A DNA stretch of 64,000 nucleotides, from assembly GCF_029626235.1 (NCBI RefSeq), contig NZ_JARUBO010000005.1, forward strand, positions 2,202,501 through 2,266,500, given 5' to 3'. How positions within the stretch are numbered: the first letter of the stretch is position 1; each line of letters begins with the position of its first letter. The notes under the pieces are model-generated. The model searched no databases. It saw only the letters and a program-made list of their open reading frames with translations, and was not told where the DNA came from. The stretch is from Micromonospora sp. WMMD1120. Its GTDB lineage: Bacteria > Actinomycetota > Actinomycetes > Mycobacteriales > Micromonosporaceae. The translations under genes were made by a program, and so were the position numbers. Below, one piece after another: positions 52,081 to 62,002 of this stretch.

Positions 52081-52100
52081 GGCTGTGAGTGGCTGTGAGT
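52081..52100 (+). repeat. Decamer array C (2 units)
   Basis: Two identical GGCTGTGAGT decamers directly adjacent, inside the right arm of the long inverted repeat. Confidence 0.85.
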
Positions 52101-52133
52101 CGGACAGGCGTTCGCCAGCGCACACAAACGGCG
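52083..52133 (-). repeat. Right arm of long imperfect inverted repeat
   Basis: Inverted counterpart of 50936-50985, with CAGGCGTTCGCCAG at 52105-52118 and GCACACAAAC at 52120-52129 as the perfect blocks. The two arms enclose about 1.1 kb that contains array B. Confidence 0.85.
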
Positions 52134-52820
52134 GTTATATAAGTGCAAGCGCAGTGCGGCCCCCGATCGGGCGTACGTCGTGCCGGCTGCCCCGGACGCC
52201 GTGGGGCCGTCGATCCGGCCGCGCCGACCGGTGGCCATACCGCCCCAAGCGGTCGTTCGGGCGCGGTACCGGCTCGTAGATCCGCTTCCTCACCGGGCCG
52301 CGACCGTCGTGGCCGCCTCGCGGGCCGGGCAGGAAGTGACCTGCGGACCTGGGTGTCATCGCGTCATTCGCTGGTTCGTCGACAGTCGCGGCGGCACCGG
52401 GGCTACCGGCCAGATGACGCATCGCCGGGGATGGCGTAATTCGGGGTCCGCGGGCGGCGGGAGTGTGCCACCGACGGCGGGACTGTCCCGCTGCCGCCAG
52501 CCTGGCCGAGGCGTCGCCGTCCTCGTCGACGGATCCCGGTACCCGCTGGACTCACGGGATCGAGCGGCCAGCTCGTCTCACACGCCTCCAGCGGTTGCCG
52601 TTTCTCGGCCGGCCCTCGCAGTAATCAACGGCCCGGTGAACCGTGCCGAGGTCAGTTGCGGCGTCAGTGCCCGCCTCCGTTGCGGGGTCGTCCTTGAACC
52701 TGACCCGGCAACGGACCCCCGATTCCGCTCACACCGCAGCACACGCCGCCAGTGACCGGATCCGTCTCAGCTCAGAGAGACCTTCCGGTCTCTCCCTCAC
52801 CCCCGCAGGAGCCACCAACC

Positions 52821-53756
52821 ATGTCCGATCAACTCCTTCGTGCCCAGTCCATGCTGACCGCCCGCGACCACGTCCTGCTCGGCTGGCTGGCCGACCACGG
52901 CGTGCTGACCACGCCGCAGGTCGCCTACGCCCTGTTCCCGTCGCTGGACTTCGCCCAACGCCGGCTGCGCCGGCTCCACGATGTCGGCGTCATCGACCGG
53001 TTCCGGCCGCTCAAGACCGACGGCGGCTCCTACCCGTACCACTGGGTCCTGGACCAACTCGGCGCGGAACTCGTCGCCGTGGACCGCGACCAGCCACCGC
53101 CACGGCCCAGCCAGACCAAGGCCCGACGCCGCCGCTGGACCGTCGCCCGCCTCCTGGGCCACCGCCTCGGCGTCAACCAGTTCTTCACCGACCTCGCCGG
53201 CCACGCCCGTACCCACCCCGACCACCAACTGCGGCGGTGGTGGCCGGAATCACGGTGCGCCGACCACGGTGTCTTCGCCAACGCCGACTCACACGTCGCA
53301 CTTCAGGTCAGTCCCGCCCCGATACACCCCGACGGCCACGGCATCTGGACGGCCGGCAACCGGCCGGTGCCGTTCTTCCTCGAGTACGACACCGGCACCG
53401 AACCCCTGACCGAACTCGTCCGCAAACTCGACGACTACCACCGGATGGCCCGCTGGGGCGGGCCGCAGTGGCCGGTGCTGCTGTGGCTGCACTCCGCCGA
53501 GCGCGCCCACCACCTGCACCAGCGACTGGCCGAGCAGACCCTGTTCGCACCCGTGGTCACCGCCAGCCGCGACCACGCCACCCAGGCCGCCCTCGGCCCC
53601 GCCGGACCGCTGTGGCAACTGCACGGCCATCACGGCCTGCTCACCCTGGCCGACCTCGCCGACGCGCTGCCCTACCTGCAACACCCTGACCACGGGCCCG
53701 ACGCTTTCGGCCATCCCTTCGCCCCACGCCGGAAGGCCGAGCCGCTGCGAGGCTGA
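52821..53756 (+). CDS. Replication-relaxation (Replic_Relax) family protein
   Basis: 311 residues from the ATG at 52821 with GGAG upstream; earlier in-frame starts are in the leader. Replic_Relax features: TARDHVLLGWLADHGVLTTP as a winged helix, RRLRRLHDVGVIDRF, then WVLDQLGAELVAVDRD. In the C-terminal half are FFLEYDTGTEPLTELVRKLD (the conserved Glu/Asp strand) and WPVLLWLHSAERAHHLHQRL. Members are found on actinomycete conjugative elements and are thought to act in replication or mobilisation. Its position right after the decamer/inverted-repeat region supports that it binds this DNA. Confidence 0.85.
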   Translation: MSDQLLRAQSMLTARDHVLLGWLADHGVLTTPQVAYALFPSLDFAQRRLRRLHDVGVIDRFRPLKTDGGSYPYHWVLDQLGAELVAVDRDQPPPRPSQTKARRRRWTVARLLGHRLGVNQFFTDLAGHARTHPDHQLRRWWPESRCADHGVFANADSHVALQVSPAPIHPDGHGIWTAGNRPVPFFLEYDTGTEPLTELVRKLDDYHRMARWGGPQWPVLLWLHSAERAHHLHQRLAEQTLFAPVVTASRDHATQAALGPAGPLWQLHGHHGLLTLADLADALPYLQHPDHGPDAFGHPFAPRRKAEPLRG

Positions 53757-53919
53757 CCCCGCCCACCGCCGCGCCCCGGAGACGCCTCGACGGCAGGACC
53801 CGCGACGCATGACCCACCGCCTGTCTTCGAACTCGGTACACCTGGAGACCCCCGTCGGCGTTCGAGGCCTGTGCAGCGATCCGCACACGGAGCCGCCGAG
53901 CCGACACCACAACCTCGGA

Positions 53920-53955
53920 ATCACGTCCGCTGTGCAGCGTCGCAGCGGACGTGAT
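53920..53955. terminator. Bidirectional hairpin between convergent genes
   Basis: ATCACGTCCGCTG (53920-53932) pairs perfectly with CAGCGGACGTGAT (53943-53955), 13 bp around a 10-base loop. It lies between the Replic_Relax gene and the convergent DUF262 gene. The about 490 bases between those genes hold nothing else recognisable. An operator is a less likely reading. Confidence 0.6.
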
Positions 53956-54250
53956 CCCACCCGGGTGACAGCACCGACGCCGCCGCCCGGGCCCCTATCC
54001 CACCGCTGCCGCCACCAGCAGCAGAACCTTCTAGGTACCGGTCAAGGGGACCACCTACCACCCACAAGTTCACCGTCCCGTCCACCTGACCCATCCCAGC
54101 GGAGCTGGCTCTCGCCGAATCTCCCCGCCTTAGCCTTCGCGACCGGTGGGCTGTCGATGCTGCGCCGAGCACCGCACCCTGATCATGACCCACCCCACCG
54201 CGCTCGGCTTCGCCGCGGACAACCAGCAGACTCGTCGGGAACCAGGAAGG

Positions 54251-56401
54251 TCAGCTGCCTGCTACTCGCACCAGAACGAGACTCTCGGCTGGGAGATTCA
54301 CGCCCCGGGCTTTGAAGCCGGCTGCCGCAATCGCCTTACCTAACGAGTTGCTGGCCGAGTACCAGTAAGGCAAATGGTTCCGGGCCGATGGCGGCAAAGA
54401 AGTGCCGAGGATGTCTTCCAGGTCCTCGAAGGTCACCGGAAGTTCGTCGCGAGTCTGTGCGCGCAGCCACTCGGTGACTGGCTGGTACTTGCCGTGAGAG
54501 GAATCATCGGTGGGAAGCTCGACCGCTGGCTCGTCTGAATCAAGCTCGGCCCCGGCAAGGCTCGCCCCGATAGCCGAAACCCCCTGAGGTACCGGCCAGA
54601 TCTGGGCAATCATTTGCGCCAACTTTCTGGTGCGAGCGCGGATCTGTTCCTCGCCCCATAAGCCGCTTTCGACCAGATCGACGTTGAGCTTCAGCGTGCT
54701 GTGCTTGAGCAGTTCGCTGCGCTTGCCGGTGTCGCCGAGCCCGCGTGCCTTGGCCTCCTCGTCTGTCCATGGCCGGTTAGACAGGGAAGGGTTTAGCCGG
54801 TTGTTGACTAGCGTCAGATTGCCCAGCGTGTGTATCAGCAACTCGCGCTCGGCGGCCGACGTCTCGTCAACGCCGACACCCCAATGCTCCCGCCACGCCC
54901 GCGGCATGATGTGTTCGACAGTCAGGTTGCGCGGGCACAACGCATGCTCACTCTTGCTGGTCCGCCTCCGCTCCTCCAGCGCCTCGATCAACATCCGGAG
55001 GCGAGCGCGCAGCAGTGACTTGTAGATCGGGGCGGTTTGAAGCGCGCCGATGACCTGCTCGTCGCTGGGCCAGAACCGAGAGTCGGCCTCCTGGGCAAGC
55101 AGGAAACGCTCGGTCACGTCGCCCACGAGGCTCGGTCCGCGTGAGTCAAGTTCGCGGAGCAGGTCCAGCACCAGGCGGTTGATGTCCTTACTGGTCAGGC
55201 GGCAGACGGCTCGGCGGACCAACCAGCTTTCGAGTGCGTTCAAGGCCTTGTCCCGCTGGGCTGTCGGCATTTCCTCCTCCGACCACCGCAGCAGCCACAG
55301 CAAGATGGGCGTAACCACCGCCGAGTCCATCGCCTGAATCACTCGATAGCGGAACCGGCCTACCACCGAATCCTGCGGCAGCGACTCTAGGGAGGCGTAG
55401 ATGCGGGCGTCCCTGGCCAGGTCGTTCAGGAGCGACTCGATGTCCGGCCCGTCCCCCAGCAGGTGTTCGCGGAACGCCACGAAGATCCGATCCGACTGAA
55501 CCTCACGGAGCAGACGAGCGATCAACCAGTAGTTGACGAAGATGTCGATCCGGGGGACGTACTGGCGCCCTCGCGAGATCTTCTGGCGCCAGTAGTCGCC
55601 GTCTAGCTCCCGCCATCGCCGCTGGTACAGATTAGCGACATCGAACCCCTGCTTCAGCGCAACCTGGAAGACCAGATTTTTCATCAGGTCTGCGGCCAGC
55701 AAGGGTGTGCCTCGATGGTTGAGGGTCTCGAAGATGACCTGCGCGTTGTCACCGGGCTCGAGGTCGATGACGACGACCTTGAGGAAGTCTCGCAGCGTCT
55801 GAGTCAAGGCCCTGATCCGGGCGGTGGCCTTGTCTTGGTCACCGGTGATTTCGGCCCAGGTCTCGATCTGCTGGACGAAGAAGGCGTGGCCGCTGGCAAT
55901 GGACGACGAGGCGAGCGCCGGCGGAACGCTCAGCTCGTTGTCCATCGCCGCCCTGAACGCTTCCTGGTCGCGATCCGTCGGCCAGACCTTGAAGACTTCA
56001 TGTGGCTGCTGCGCGATGGCGGGCTCGTTGCAGACCAGCACCCGCAGCGCCTGGGCGTCCATCGGCGCACCGTGGCGCTCGGCAACCCACTGGGCGGCAT
56101 CGAGCAGGAGTTGCAGGGTTGTAAGCCGCTGCTGCCCGTCGATGACGTGGCGAACAGCGATGTAGCCCGCCGGAGTGAGCGGCTGGTCCAGCACGATTGC
56201 GCCGAGGAAGTGCGGAGCCACCTTCGGCCCGCCGTATCCCACAGGCGCCTCTAGCAGTTGCTCGGCGACGGCGCGAACGTCCGCCCACAGCGGTGCCCAT
56301 TGGTCCTGCTGGTTCCAGACGTAAGGGCGTTGGAACAGCGGCACGACGTACCGGATGTGATGGCCGAAGATCGCCGCGGGGGTGAGGGTCTGAGCCTGCA
56401 T
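54251..56401 (-). CDS. GmrSD-like DUF262/DUF1524 protein (modification-dependent nuclease)
   Basis: 716 residues from the ATG at 56401 with GGAAGGG upstream; the frame extends further but would overlap the helicase gene and lacks family similarity. DUF262 occupies the N-terminal part: VPLFQRPYVW (about 20-29), HVIDGQQRLTTLQL (about 85-98), and FETLNHRGTPLLAADLMKN for NTP binding. Near residue 495 the DUF1524 HNH nuclease reads LTVEHIMPRAWREHWG, followed by HTLGNLTLVNNRLNPSLSN. In GmrSD enzymes these halves cleave glucosylated-cytosine phage DNA in an NTP-dependent way. Target specificity here is unknown. Confidence 0.88.
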   Translation of the reverse strand: MQAQTLTPAAIFGHHIRYVVPLFQRPYVWNQQDQWAPLWADVRAVAEQLLEAPVGYGGPKVAPHFLGAIVLDQPLTPAGYIAVRHVIDGQQRLTTLQLLLDAAQWVAERHGAPMDAQALRVLVCNEPAIAQQPHEVFKVWPTDRDQEAFRAAMDNELSVPPALASSSIASGHAFFVQQIETWAEITGDQDKATARIRALTQTLRDFLKVVVIDLEPGDNAQVIFETLNHRGTPLLAADLMKNLVFQVALKQGFDVANLYQRRWRELDGDYWRQKISRGRQYVPRIDIFVNYWLIARLLREVQSDRIFVAFREHLLGDGPDIESLLNDLARDARIYASLESLPQDSVVGRFRYRVIQAMDSAVVTPILLWLLRWSEEEMPTAQRDKALNALESWLVRRAVCRLTSKDINRLVLDLLRELDSRGPSLVGDVTERFLLAQEADSRFWPSDEQVIGALQTAPIYKSLLRARLRMLIEALEERRRTSKSEHALCPRNLTVEHIMPRAWREHWGVGVDETSAAERELLIHTLGNLTLVNNRLNPSLSNRPWTDEEAKARGLGDTGKRSELLKHSTLKLNVDLVESGLWGEEQIRARTRKLAQMIAQIWPVPQGVSAIGASLAGAELDSDEPAVELPTDDSSHGKYQPVTEWLRAQTRDELPVTFEDLEDILGTSLPPSARNHLPYWYSASNSLGKAIAAAGFKARGVNLPAESLVLVRVAGS

Positions 56402-56484
56402 GCTGTCCCTTCCGAGGAGCGCCACCACATCCCTGATCGGGAGCTGGGGGCGGGTTGGCCGACGTGCGGGGAGCATCTCCGCGG

Positions 56485-58593
56485 TCAATAAGCCTGAGCG
56501 GAGTTCAGGAACGGGCTGGGGTTGCCGACGTAGGAGACGTAGAGCGAGTCGCGGGCCCGAGTGCACGCGACGAACAGTAGGCACCGCTCGCGGAGCAGAT
56601 CGTGCTCGTGCGCGACGGGATCCTGACTCTGGGCGGTCACGGCTGCCTTTGCCGGCACCGTTCCGGCATCGACGCCAACGGCGGCAAGGCAGCGGAACTC
56701 CAGGCCCTTCATCGCATGCATGGTGCCGACGCGCACTACGTTGGTCTTCGTCGCCGTCGTTGAGCTGGTCTGGATTCCGGCAGCGATGAGAGCGTCCCGG
56801 ACGGCGCGAACGAGATGGCCATTACGGGCGGCGACGCCGATGGCGTGTGGTTCCACGCCCGCCGCGAGCCAGGTATCAACCTGGTCGGCAAGCCCGGCGT
56901 ACTCGGCCGTACGGTCGGGGTAGGCGCGGACGGTCGGCCGTCGACCGTGCATCGGGGAGCGGTAGCCGGCGAGGCTGTCGGGCTGGTCGTCCAGGCCGGT
57001 TGGAGTCACGCCCGTCAACAATCGCACCGACCAGGCGAGAATTTCCTGGGTGGTTCGGTAGTTGACGGTGAGCCGCCGGCTGCGGCCCCGGATGCCGATC
57101 CCGAGCCGACCGAGCGACACGTGGTTGTCGTAGATCCTCTGATGCGGATCGGAAACGATGAACAGGTCGTCGGGCCCGGGGGCAACGGCGGCTCGGAGCA
57201 GGCGCCACTGCGCGGGGTGCAGGTCCTGCCCTTCGTCAACGATGACGTGCCGATAGGGCCGGACCGGCCGCTCGGCTAGAATTCGGGCCGCCTCGTCGGC
57301 GAGTTGAAGATGGGTCCGCTGGTCGAGCACGCGCAGTTCGTCGGTGACCTGCCGGATCGCCTCCCAGACCTGAACCCGCTGCTCGGCCTTGAGGGGGATG
57401 CCTCGGCCGTGCCGCCGAGCGGCGACATACTCCTCTGGTCCCCGCAGGCCGTGGGCGAGAATGACGTGCTCCCATTCCCGTTCCAGGAAGATCGCGCCGA
57501 ACGCGCCGGTCGCCGCTGCGGCCTTCTCCCACAACTGCCGCAGGGTGTGCTGGTCGGCCACCGCCGGCTGCCGGTCGAGAGCTTCCGCGACGACACGGTA
57601 GGCGAAGCGGTCGACGTTGATCACCTCAATCCGCTCGCGGACCGTCGGGTCGTCCGTGAGCAGGCCGAGTTGCCGGTCGAGGGCGTCGGCGAGGTTGCGG
57701 GTGAACGTGGTTAGCAGCACCGGGGACGCCGCCGATGTCTGGCGGCCCAGGGACACAGCACGGTGCAGCGCGGTCACCGTCTTGCCGGTGCCGGCGCCGC
57801 CGGTGACCAGCGCAGGCCCGGTGTACGACGGACGGTAGGCGATCTCGCGCTGGGCGGGGTGCAGGAAGGTGCGCCAGGCGTCGAACGGGTGGGCCAGGAT
57901 CTGGGCCAACTCCTCCGGGCCGGAGACCAGCACGAACCGGTCCGGAGTCCGGGCCACCGCCGCGGTGATGTCCTCGGTGTCGACCTCCTCAGGCGCCGTG
58001 ATAGGCAGGTACGCGCTGACCTCGGCCCATACCTGCTCCGGGCTCAACCCGGCAGCGAGCCCGGTCAACGCGTCGTACTGCGGTGTGGGGAGGAGGTTGG
58101 CCAGGGCCTCCAGGTGGGCCTCGGTGGTGAGCAGCCGGACCAAGGGCAGGATGTCGGCGTCGATGCCGAGCCGGATCAGCTCGGTGTCTTTGACCTTGGC
58201 GAAGAGCAGGTCGCGGCTGTCCTTCGCGGCCTGCCGCAGCGCGGGCGTGATGCCGTCCAACGCCTGCTGGTTGCGCACCTCCAGTACGCCGAGCGCCTGG
58301 TTGACGGTGAACCGGCGGCTGGTGGCATACGCATTCGCGTCGTCGTGCGGCAACACGGTGAGCAGGAGGTACTCGTCACCGCTGTCGGGGGCAAGAACGA
58401 CGCCGCGGTAGAACTGGTTGATCCGGATCGTGCGGATCCGCGGGTCCTTGGCGTTCGCCAGCTTCTCCAAATGCAGGCCAGCATGGGTGTGTTCGGCGAA
58501 CTTCTCGATGGCCGCGTCGACCGCCTTCTGCACCGGCTTCTGCAGCTTGGCGTAATCGGTCAGAAAGTCCTTGGCGATGCCAAGCCGCGCCAT
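56485..58593 (-). CDS. UvrD/REP-type helicase with RelE-like N-terminal domain
   Basis: 702 residues. Residues 1-90 resemble a ParE/RelE toxin fold (KDFLTDYAKLQKPVQKAVDA, HLEKLANAKDPRIRTIRI, then YRGVVLAPDSGDEYLLLTV and the LPHDDANAYA tail). Residues from about 240 form an SF1 helicase: Walker A TGGAGTGKTVTALHR (about 264-272), DEGQDLHPAQWRLL as the DEXQ box, LTVNYRTTQEILAWS and VGTMHAMKGLEFRC. The gene diverges from drmD by about 150 bases and lies 83 bases upstream of the DUF262 gene, in a likely minus-strand pair. Similar helicases occur in defence islands; this one may unwind or displace foreign DNA or RNA. Confidence 0.87.
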   Translation of the reverse strand: MARLGIAKDFLTDYAKLQKPVQKAVDAAIEKFAEHTHAGLHLEKLANAKDPRIRTIRINQFYRGVVLAPDSGDEYLLLTVLPHDDANAYATSRRFTVNQALGVLEVRNQQALDGITPALRQAAKDSRDLLFAKVKDTELIRLGIDADILPLVRLLTTEAHLEALANLLPTPQYDALTGLAAGLSPEQVWAEVSAYLPITAPEEVDTEDITAAVARTPDRFVLVSGPEELAQILAHPFDAWRTFLHPAQREIAYRPSYTGPALVTGGAGTGKTVTALHRAVSLGRQTSAASPVLLTTFTRNLADALDRQLGLLTDDPTVRERIEVINVDRFAYRVVAEALDRQPAVADQHTLRQLWEKAAAATGAFGAIFLEREWEHVILAHGLRGPEEYVAARRHGRGIPLKAEQRVQVWEAIRQVTDELRVLDQRTHLQLADEAARILAERPVRPYRHVIVDEGQDLHPAQWRLLRAAVAPGPDDLFIVSDPHQRIYDNHVSLGRLGIGIRGRSRRLTVNYRTTQEILAWSVRLLTGVTPTGLDDQPDSLAGYRSPMHGRRPTVRAYPDRTAEYAGLADQVDTWLAAGVEPHAIGVAARNGHLVRAVRDALIAAGIQTSSTTATKTNVVRVGTMHAMKGLEFRCLAAVGVDAGTVPAKAAVTAQSQDPVAHEHDLLRERCLLFVACTRARDSLYVSYVGNPSPFLNSAQAY

Positions 58594-58744
58594 ACGACGT
58601 TTCCTCCCCTGGCGACCGCCGTACTACTCTGCTCGTCTGTGCTGTCAAGCGGTGCCCATGCTATGACACCGCGTCGATGAAGCGGATAGCCGAAAGACCG
58701 GACTGGAGGCGCGTATCAATGGAACGGGCCGATTGGCTGCCCCG

Positions 58745-61700
58745 ATGACGACGGTCGACGCCGCACGGACCGTAACGGCCAGCGCTTTCGCCCACGACGG
58801 CGACGACGCACCAGCACCCGGCCAGCTCGTCACTGTACGTAATCGCCGGTGGGTCGCCGCCGACATCGTGCGCGGGGAGATCGCCAGCGGCGACCCGCAC
58901 GTCTTCACCGGCCGCGCCCCGCACCTGGTGACGCTGGTCAGCGTCGAGGACGACGCTCGCGACGAGGAGCTGCGGGTGATCTGGGAGCTGGAGCCTGGCC
59001 GGGTGGTGCACGACAGTGCCACCCTGCCGGATCCGCGCCACGGCTTCGACGACCCTGGCGAGCTGGACGCCTTCCTCGACGCGCTGCGCTGGGGAGCGAT
59101 CGCCTCCGCCGACCGCACGGCGTTACAGGCGCCCTTCCGGTCCGGCATCGAGATCGAGGACTACCAGCTCGACCCGGTTGTCCGGGCACTGTCGATGCCA
59201 CGTACCAACCTGTTGATCGCCGACGACGTCGGTCTCGGCAAGACCATCGAGGCCGGACTGGTGATGCAGGAGCTGACGCTACGGCACCGCGCTCGGACCA
59301 TGCTGATCGCTTGCCCGGCCGGGCTGACCCGGCAGTGGCGCGACGAGATGCGCGACAAGTTCGGCCTGGACTTTCGGATCGTCGACGCGGCGCTGCTTAA
59401 GGAGCTACGCCGGTCCCGGGGCCTCTACGCGAACCCGTGGACGCACTACCCGCGGCTGATCGTCAGCGTTGACTGGCTGAAGCGGGAACGACCACTGCGC
59501 ATGCTCCGCGAGGTGCTCCCACCAACGCCCCGCTACCCGCGCACCTTCGACCTGCTCGTGGTCGACGAAGTACACACCTGCGCGCCGTCGGGCCGCGGGC
59601 GGTACGCGATCGACTCGCACCGAACCCGGGCGATCCGGACCCTCGCCCCACACTGCGAGCACCGCCTCTTCCTCTCCGCGACCCCGCACAATGGCTACCT
59701 GGAGTCGTTCACCGCGCTGCTGGAGCTGCTCGACGACCAGCGGTTCGCTCGTGGCATTAAGCCGACCCCGGAGCAGTTGGCCCGCGTGATGGTGCGCCGG
59801 CTCAAGAGCGAACTGCCGCCGAAGTGGGATGGCACGCCCCGGTTCCCGGCACGTCGGCTCGACTACCTGGAGGTCGACTACTCCGCCGCCGAGCGACACG
59901 CGCACGACCTTCTGTCACGTTATGCCGCCAGCCGTCGGGCCAGCGCGCCAGGCCGCGCCGATGAGATCGCCGCAGACTTCGTCACCACTCTGCTCAAGCG
60001 TCGGCTCTTCTCCTCACCGAAGGCGTTCGCTGAGACCATCGACACCCACCTGGCCACCATGACCGCCCGGGACGCCGACGTCGCTGCCGCCGTCGGCCGC
60101 CAGGTGGAACGGGCGGCAGGCGAAAAGGTACTGCAGCCGATGATCGAGCGGCTCGCCGAGACCGCCGAGGACGACCAGGCGTACGGTGAGGCCGAGGCCG
60201 ACGCACTGGCAGCGGTCCGGCACTACGCACCGCCGTTTTCGACCGAGGAGCGCAGCCTCCTCGACGATCTGCGTACCTGGGCATGGTCGGCGCAGGACCG
60301 ACCGGACGCTAAGTTCGCCGCATTGCGCGAATGGCTGGACCCGATCGTCCGTCCGGGCGGCGAGTGGGAGACCGAGCGGGTCATCATCTTCACCGAATAC
60401 CGCGACACCCAACGCTGGCTGCACGAGCGGCTGCTCACCGCCGGATACCCGAAAGAGCGGATCGCACTGCTTTACGGCGGGCAGGACGCTGAAGAACGCG
60501 AGCACGTCAAGAGCGTCTTCACTGAGGATCCAGAGCTGGACGATGTCCGGATCCTGCTCGCCACCGACGCGGCCAGCGAGGGCATCAACCTACAGCGGCA
60601 CTGCCACCGGCTGCTGCACTGGGAGATCCCGTGGAACCCGAACCGGCTCGAACAACGCAACGGCCGGGTCGACCGACACGGGCAGCGCGCGGCCGAGGTC
60701 CAGGTGCTGCACTTCGTGCCGGCCGGCTGGCAGCACGTCGACTACACCACCGGTTCGCTGGAGGACGAGCTGTCCTTCCTCCGGGTAGCCGTGGAGAAGG
60801 TGGAGGCGATCCGCGCCGACCTGGGCAGCGCAGGCGAAGTGATCGCAGCTCAGGTCGAGCAGAAGATGACCGGCAAGCGTACGGACTGGCAGGTCACCGA
60901 TGCCGAGATTGATCGGCGGGCCAGCCGAGCCCGGCTGCGGGTGGAACGAGATCTTGCCCGGGAGCTACACAAACTCACCGAGGCCCTGAAGGGCAGCCGG
61001 GCAGAGCTGAACCTCACCCCAGCCACGGTCGAGCGGGTGGTTCGAACCGGCCTGCGGCTAGCGCACCGCCGCGACCTCGTCACCGCACCAACCCCAGCGG
61101 AGGCGACCGGGGCCTGGTTCCGGCTGCCGGAACTGCCCGGCGCCTGGGCCGCCGCCCGAAACGACGGACTGCTGCACCCAGTTACAGGTCAGGAGCGGCC
61201 GGTCACGTTCGATCCGGAGGCGGCCGCCGGGCGTACCGATGTGGTGCTGCTACACCTCGGGCACCGGCTGGTGCAGATGTGCTTGCGGCTACTCCGCGCC
61301 GAACTCTGGGCGCAGGCCCGGGGCGCCGGCGCTGGCCCGACCGATGCACCCGCTGGCCTGATTGGTGCGGCGAAGCTGAGCCGAGTTACCGCCCGGGTCA
61401 TACCCGGCGACTTGCTGCGCGCCCCAGCGGTGGTCGCGCACGGCCGCGTCGTGGTGACCGGCGCCGAGGGGACCCGACTGCACGAGGAAATCGTCGTCGC
61501 TGGCGGCGAGATCGAAGCCGGCCGGCTGACCCGGGCCCGACAAGAAGATCTTGACCGCTGGTTGGCTGCCGCCACCGAGCAGCCGCCGGCCGAGCGGGCC
61601 CGCGAGCAGTTTGCCGAGCTGTGGCCTTCCCTCGCCGAGCCGCTCGGCCGAGCGCTAGCGACCCGGGCCAACCAGAGGGCGCGGAGCCTGCACGGACTGC

Positions 61701-62002
61701 TCGCCCAGCGGTGCGACGAAGAGGTCACTGCGATCGAGGAGGTGCTCGCCGAACTGGCCATCTCAATCCGGCAGAAGCTCACCGACGGGCCATATTGGGA
61801 GCAGCCGACGCTGTTCGCCATGGAGCAGGAGCAGCTGCACGCGGATCGGGACGCGTTGCGAGCCCGGCTGGACGACATCCCGGCGCAGCGGGAGCGGGAA
61901 ACCGAGGCGCTTCGCCGCCGCTACGCCGACCCGACCGCCCGCTGGTTCCCCGCCGCCGTAACCTTCCTGGTGCCCGCCTCCCTCGCCCGAGGTGACCGCT
62001 GA
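58745..62002 (+). CDS. drmD: DrmD-like SNF2/RapA-type helicase (DISARM class 1-like)
   Basis: About 1085 residues from the ATG at 58745 (a TTG four codons upstream is possible; no clear RBS). SNF2 helicase motifs: LLIADDVGLGKTIEAGL (Walker A, about residues 157-173), LLVVDEVHT (DEAH-type box), LFLSATPHNGYLE, VIIFTEYRDTQRWL and ATDAASEGINLQ. It also has NPNRLEQRNGRVDRHGQ. The following gene starts in its stop codon (TGATG) and encodes a large N6-adenine methylase. drmD followed by drmMI is the start of class 1 DISARM; drmA, drmB and drmC would follow outside the window. It would track along DNA using ATP during defence. Confidence 0.87.
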   Translation: MTTVDAARTVTASAFAHDGDDAPAPGQLVTVRNRRWVAADIVRGEIASGDPHVFTGRAPHLVTLVSVEDDARDEELRVIWELEPGRVVHDSATLPDPRHGFDDPGELDAFLDALRWGAIASADRTALQAPFRSGIEIEDYQLDPVVRALSMPRTNLLIADDVGLGKTIEAGLVMQELTLRHRARTMLIACPAGLTRQWRDEMRDKFGLDFRIVDAALLKELRRSRGLYANPWTHYPRLIVSVDWLKRERPLRMLREVLPPTPRYPRTFDLLVVDEVHTCAPSGRGRYAIDSHRTRAIRTLAPHCEHRLFLSATPHNGYLESFTALLELLDDQRFARGIKPTPEQLARVMVRRLKSELPPKWDGTPRFPARRLDYLEVDYSAAERHAHDLLSRYAASRRASAPGRADEIAADFVTTLLKRRLFSSPKAFAETIDTHLATMTARDADVAAAVGRQVERAAGEKVLQPMIERLAETAEDDQAYGEAEADALAAVRHYAPPFSTEERSLLDDLRTWAWSAQDRPDAKFAALREWLDPIVRPGGEWETERVIIFTEYRDTQRWLHERLLTAGYPKERIALLYGGQDAEEREHVKSVFTEDPELDDVRILLATDAASEGINLQRHCHRLLHWEIPWNPNRLEQRNGRVDRHGQRAAEVQVLHFVPAGWQHVDYTTGSLEDELSFLRVAVEKVEAIRADLGSAGEVIAAQVEQKMTGKRTDWQVTDAEIDRRASRARLRVERDLARELHKLTEALKGSRAELNLTPATVERVVRTGLRLAHRRDLVTAPTPAEATGAWFRLPELPGAWAAARNDGLLHPVTGQERPVTFDPEAAAGRTDVVLLHLGHRLVQMCLRLLRAELWAQARGAGAGPTDAPAGLIGAAKLSRVTARVIPGDLLRAPAVVAHGRVVVTGAEGTRLHEEIVVAGGEIEAGRLTRARQEDLDRWLAAATEQPPAERAREQFAELWPSLAEPLGRALATRANQRARSLHGLLAQRCDEEVTAIEEVLAELAISIRQKLTDGPYWEQPTLFAMEQEQLHADRDALRARLDDIPAQRERETEALRRRYADPTARWFPAAVTFLVPASLARGDR

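Larger units (their letters stand above)
50657..52820. other. 2.2 kb gene-free region with repeats: candidate origin or transfer locus
   Basis: No supported coding region is seen on either strand; the frames here are low-complexity Arg/Pro strings. The region contains decamer arrays, a 47-bp inverted repeat, repeated GATGTCAA-type motifs (51213, 51394, 51494, 51622 and inverted near 51642) and a palindrome CGTGTCCGGACACG at 51541. This organisation suits a replication origin, a conjugation (clt/oriT) site or an att/partition site, between the xis-int genes and a replication-relaxation gene. Confidence 0.65.

Noticed and set aside
52643..53689. 348-codon plus-strand frame antiparallel in composition to the Replic_Relax gene
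   Set aside because: It is an Arg/Pro-rich out-of-frame shadow, typical of high-GC codon bias.
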